Made by a program: the position numbers and the translations under genes. From contig JAKLEJ010000115.1 of assembly GCA_022711695.1 (NCBI GenBank), forward strand, positions 1 through 9,017: a stretch of DNA of 9,017 bases. The letters are read 5' to 3'. How positions within the stretch are numbered: the first letter of the stretch is position 1; each line of letters opens with the position of its first letter. The notes below the pieces were generated by a model. The model had not been told where the DNA came from. It saw only the letters and a list, made by a program, of their open reading frames with translations, and ran no database searches. Positions 7,368 to 9,017 of the stretch are shown one piece after another. Source of the DNA: Verrucomicrobiota bacterium. Its GTDB lineage: Bacteria > Verrucomicrobiota > Verrucomicrobiia > Limisphaerales > JACRJZ01.

Positions 7368-7449
7368 TCCGCCGGCGCGCTTGCCGGAGTGGAAGGGCGC
7401 CAGCGAAATCGGACGCGCGGCTGGTTGACAGCGCGAGGGCTGCGGCGCT

Positions 7450-8394
7450 TCAGGCGCGGGGGGCGGAGGCGGAGAAATGGGCGCGGGCGGCGGCGATGTC
7501 GCGCTGGATTTGCGCGCGGAGTTCGTCCAGGGAGGCGAAGCGGCGCTCCTCGCGCAGCTTGCGGGAGAAGGTGATCTGGAGTTGCTGGCCGTAGAGGTCG
7601 CCGTCGAAGTCGAGGAGATGGGCCTCGACACGGAGCTGGGGCTGGGGCTGGCGCACGGTAGGCCGGCGGCCGATGTTCAGGACGGCGCGGCAGCGGCTGG
7701 GGCCGGCAACCGCATGCGCGGCATAGACGCCTCCCGGAGGCAGGACCAGGGCCGCCGCATCGAGATTGGCGGTGGGAAAGCCCAGGGTGCGGCCGATGCG
7801 ATCGCCCTCGACCACCTTTCCACAGAGCGCGTATTCGCGGCCCATCATCTGCTGGGCCTGGTCGAGTTTGCCCGAGCGGATGGCCTCGCGAATCCGGGTG
7901 CTGCTGACGGTGTGTCCGCCCAAAGCCACCGCCGCCAGGCCGTGCACGGCGAAGCCCAGTTCCGCGCCCAAGCGCCGCAGCAAGCTCACGTCGCCGCTGC
8001 GCTGCCAGCCAAAGGCGAAGGCGCTCCCCACGCAAATGCTGCGGATGCCCGGGCAGTGCCGCGCCAGCGCGCGCACGAACTCCTCGCCGGTCTGGCGGCT
8101 GAAGGCTTCGTCGAAAGCGATCAGCCAGCAGGCCTCGATGCCGAGGGCTTCGATCTCGCGCAGCTTGCGCTCGAGCGGGTAGATGAGCGGGGGCGCGTGT
8201 TGCGGGGCGAGGACCGAGGCGGGGTGGCGGTCGAACGTGACCACCGCAGCCACGCCCTCCGCCTGTTCGGCGTCGGTCGCCGCCTGGCGAATCACCTGCT
8301 GGTGGCCCAGGTGCACGCCGTCGAACATCCCCACGGCCAGGGAAACCGGCCGGCCGCCGGGATTCAGCTCGGAGGCATGTCGGACAGTTCTCAT
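7450..8394 (-). CDS. ribF: Bifunctional riboflavin kinase / FAD synthetase
   Basis: The 314-residue protein converts riboflavin to FMN and then FMN to FAD using ATP in the cytoplasm. The N-terminal adenylyltransferase domain (about 15-180) shows GMFDGVHLGHQ (22-32) with the HxGH nucleotide-binding motif, VTFDRHP (52-58) and SSTRIRE (164-170). The C-terminal flavokinase domain (about 185-310) shows GRTLGFPTANL (201-211) with the PTAN motif, GVYAA (222-226), NIGRRPT (240-246), VEAHLLDF with the likely catalytic Glu257, and DGDLYG (264-269). Both activities appear intact and length is typical. The ATG at 8394 begins 39 bases after the truB stop, and the truB-ribF order is widespread, so co-transcription is likely. 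Only a weak GGGG precedes the start, and a GC hairpin lies in the gap. No FMN riboswitch was seen. Confidence 0.97.
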   Translation of the reverse strand: MRTVRHASELNPGGRPVSLAVGMFDGVHLGHQQVIRQAATDAEQAEGVAAVVTFDRHPASVLAPQHAPPLIYPLERKLREIEALGIEACWLIAFDEAFSRQTGEEFVRALARHCPGIRSICVGSAFAFGWQRSGDVSLLRRLGAELGFAVHGLAAVALGGHTVSSTRIREAIRSGKLDQAQQMMGREYALCGKVVEGDRIGRTLGFPTANLDAAALVLPPGGVYAAHAVAGPSRCRAVLNIGRRPTVRQPQPQLRVEAHLLDFDGDLYGQQLQITFSRKLREERRFASLDELRAQIQRDIAAARAHFSASAPRA

Positions 8395-8409
8395 GGATGA
8401 CCCCGGTTC

Positions 8410-8430
8410 CGCGCGCCGCCGCCGCGCGCG
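8410..8430. repeat. GC hairpin in the truB-ribF gap
   Basis: CGCGCGC (8410-8416) and GCGCGCG (8424-8430) form a perfect 7-bp stem with a 7-base loop. It fills most of the 39-base gap, starting 3 bases after the truB stop in transcription order and ending 15 bases before the ribF ATG. It could modulate ribF translation or partly terminate transcription. Such stems are also easily produced by chance in GC-rich DNA. Confidence 0.4.
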
Positions 8431-8433
8431 AAA

Positions 8434-9017
8434 TCAGGCCCCTTCCACCAGCTTGAGCAGCGGCATCACTTTCTGCTCCAGCTCCGGGGGAGTGAGCTTC
8501 AGGACCGCGTCGAGCGGCAGGGCGTCCGTCACCTTGAACTTGCCGGACTGGGTGCGGCGCAGGGTCTGGAGGTGAGCGCCGCAGCCCAGCTTCTGGCCCA
8601 GGTCGTGGGCAATGCTGCGGACGTAGGTGCCCTTGGTGCAGGCGATGCGGAAAGCGCCGACCGGCTCCTGGTAGCCGGTGAACGCAAAGCTGTAGATGTG
8701 AACGAGGCGCTCCTTGCGCTCGACCTCGACGCCCTTGCGGGCGAGCTTGTAGAGGGGCACGCCGTCCTTCTTCACCGCCGAGACCATCGGAGGCATCTGC
8801 ATAAGGTCGCCCACGAAGCCGGCCGCCTCCCGGTTGAGCTCCTCCAGCGTCAGGGGCGGCACCGGCAGCGAGGCCGTAAGCTCGCCGTCGGCGTCGTAGC
8901 TGTCGGTGCTCTCGCCGAACTTGATGGCGCCCTCGTAAACCTTGTCGGCCGACATCATGCGCTCGGACAGCTTGGTGCCCCGGCCCAGCACGATAATGAG
9001 CAGACCGGTGGCGTTGG
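8434..9017 (-). CDS. truB: tRNA pseudouridine-55 synthase, C-terminal 193 residues (cut by window edge)
   Basis: TruB isomerises U55 to pseudouridine in the T-loop of elongator tRNAs. The frame is open to the right edge; the first full codon begins NATGLLIIVLG, the continuation of the family's GTLDPxATG active-site motif. The catalytic Asp is therefore predicted two codons outside the window. The conserved tyrosine of TruB is present in SADKVYEG, 28 residues after the predicted Asp, the same spacing as Asp48-Tyr76 in E. coli. Further motifs are STDSYDADGE, QMPPMVSAVK, LYKLARKGVEV, CTKGTYVRSIAHDLG and LGCGAHLQTLRR. The usual MYSA is MVSA here. The C terminus is short, with no large extra PUA domain. 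An internal GTG at 8991 is not the real start. The gene precedes ribF by 39 bases in a common bacterial arrangement. Confidence 0.96.
   Translation of the reverse strand, partial: NATGLLIIVLGRGTKLSERMMSADKVYEGAIKFGESTDSYDADGELTASLPVPPLTLEELNREAAGFVGDLMQMPPMVSAVKKDGVPLYKLARKGVEVERKERLVHIYSFAFTGYQEPVGAFRIACTKGTYVRSIAHDLGQKLGCGAHLQTLRRTQSGKFKVTDALPLDAVLKLTPPELEQKVMPLLKLVEGA

Larger units (their letters stand above)
6833..7449. other. Repeat-rich non-coding spacer between ribF and moxR
   Basis: These 617 bases hold no frame with recognisable protein features. The open frames crossing it on both strands are low-complexity Arg/Pro/Gly/Ala-rich translations typical of GC-rich non-coding DNA. From left to right it contains the moxR promoter candidate within an 8-bp inverted repeat, a 6-bp inverted repeat (6914-6936), a REPIN-like inverted pair (7007-7151), a hairpin module (7182-7229), a three-unit tandem repeat (7241-7268), two hairpins (7283-7301 and 7334-7367), and a weak 5-bp stem AGCGC/GCGCT (7430-7449) directly after the ribF stop. 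No tRNA, rRNA or riboswitch was recognised. Confidence 0.8.

Noticed and set aside
6975..7428. Small frames (about 70-125 residues) inside the ribF-moxR spacer
   Set aside because: Arg/Pro/Ser/Gly-rich translations spanning palindromic repeats, with no ribosome site or domain. They are best explained by repeat DNA.
6833..7449. Possible CRISPR array or structured RNA gene in the spacer
   Set aside because: The repeats are not identical, evenly spaced direct repeats with unique spacers, and no tRNA, riboswitch or RNase P-like core was recognised. They are inverted or short tandem elements of several kinds.
7477..8400. 307-residue plus-strand frame over ribF
   Set aside because: Shadow of ribF, which has both catalytic domains intact.
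8434..8991. GTG at 8991 as the start of a short truB
   Set aside because: The frame stays open upstream to the window edge and encodes NATGLLII, part of the conserved catalytic motif region, so the true start lies outside.

Overview
The window is GC-rich bacterial chromosome. All six protein genes I can support are on the minus strand. Reading in the direction of transcription (right to left) they are: the 3' part of truB (tRNA pseudouridine-55 synthase, cut by the right edge), ribF (riboflavin kinase/FAD synthetase), a 617-base non-coding spacer, a MoxR-family AAA+ ATPase, a YmdB/TIGR00282-type metallophosphoesterase, xseA (exodeoxyribonuclease VII large subunit), and a 1075-residue TPR lipoprotein. 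The gene content is mainly housekeeping. The lipoprotein signal peptide indicates a cell with an outer membrane. The base composition and the kind of palindromic intergenic repeats resemble soil and sediment Verrucomicrobia (Pedosphaera/Limisphaera-like). That placement is a tentative inference from memory, not a search result.

Layout. 8434-9017: truB fragment; its catalytic Asp is predicted two codons beyond the window. 8395-8433: short gap with a GC hairpin. 7450-8394: complete ribF. 6833-7449: spacer without a credible gene, packed with inverted and tandem repeats. These include a 145-base REPIN-like pair of inverted copies (7007-7151), a hairpin module (7182-7229), a triple short tandem repeat (7241-7268), and two more hairpins (7283-7301, 7334-7367). 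5843-6832: moxR, with a possible promoter inside a perfect 8-bp inverted repeat. 5723-5842: gap with a possible promoter whose predicted start falls on the GTG of ymdB. 4928-5722 and 3501-4913: ymdB and xseA, 14 bases apart and surely co-transcribed. 3304-3500: gap with a hairpin and a strong Shine-Dalgarno. 76-3303: TPR lipoprotein. 1-75: gap with a hairpin.

Functionally, truB-ribF is a common bacterial pair linked to the translation-factor operon. ymdB-xseA joins a phosphodiesterase-type enzyme with a DNA repair nuclease. moxR lacks its usual DUF58/VWA partners here, and xseA lacks an adjacent xseB. I see no new multi-gene system. The most unusual part is the repeat-filled spacer between ribF and moxR, with smaller points of interest in the inverted repeats around the moxR and ymdB promoter candidates.
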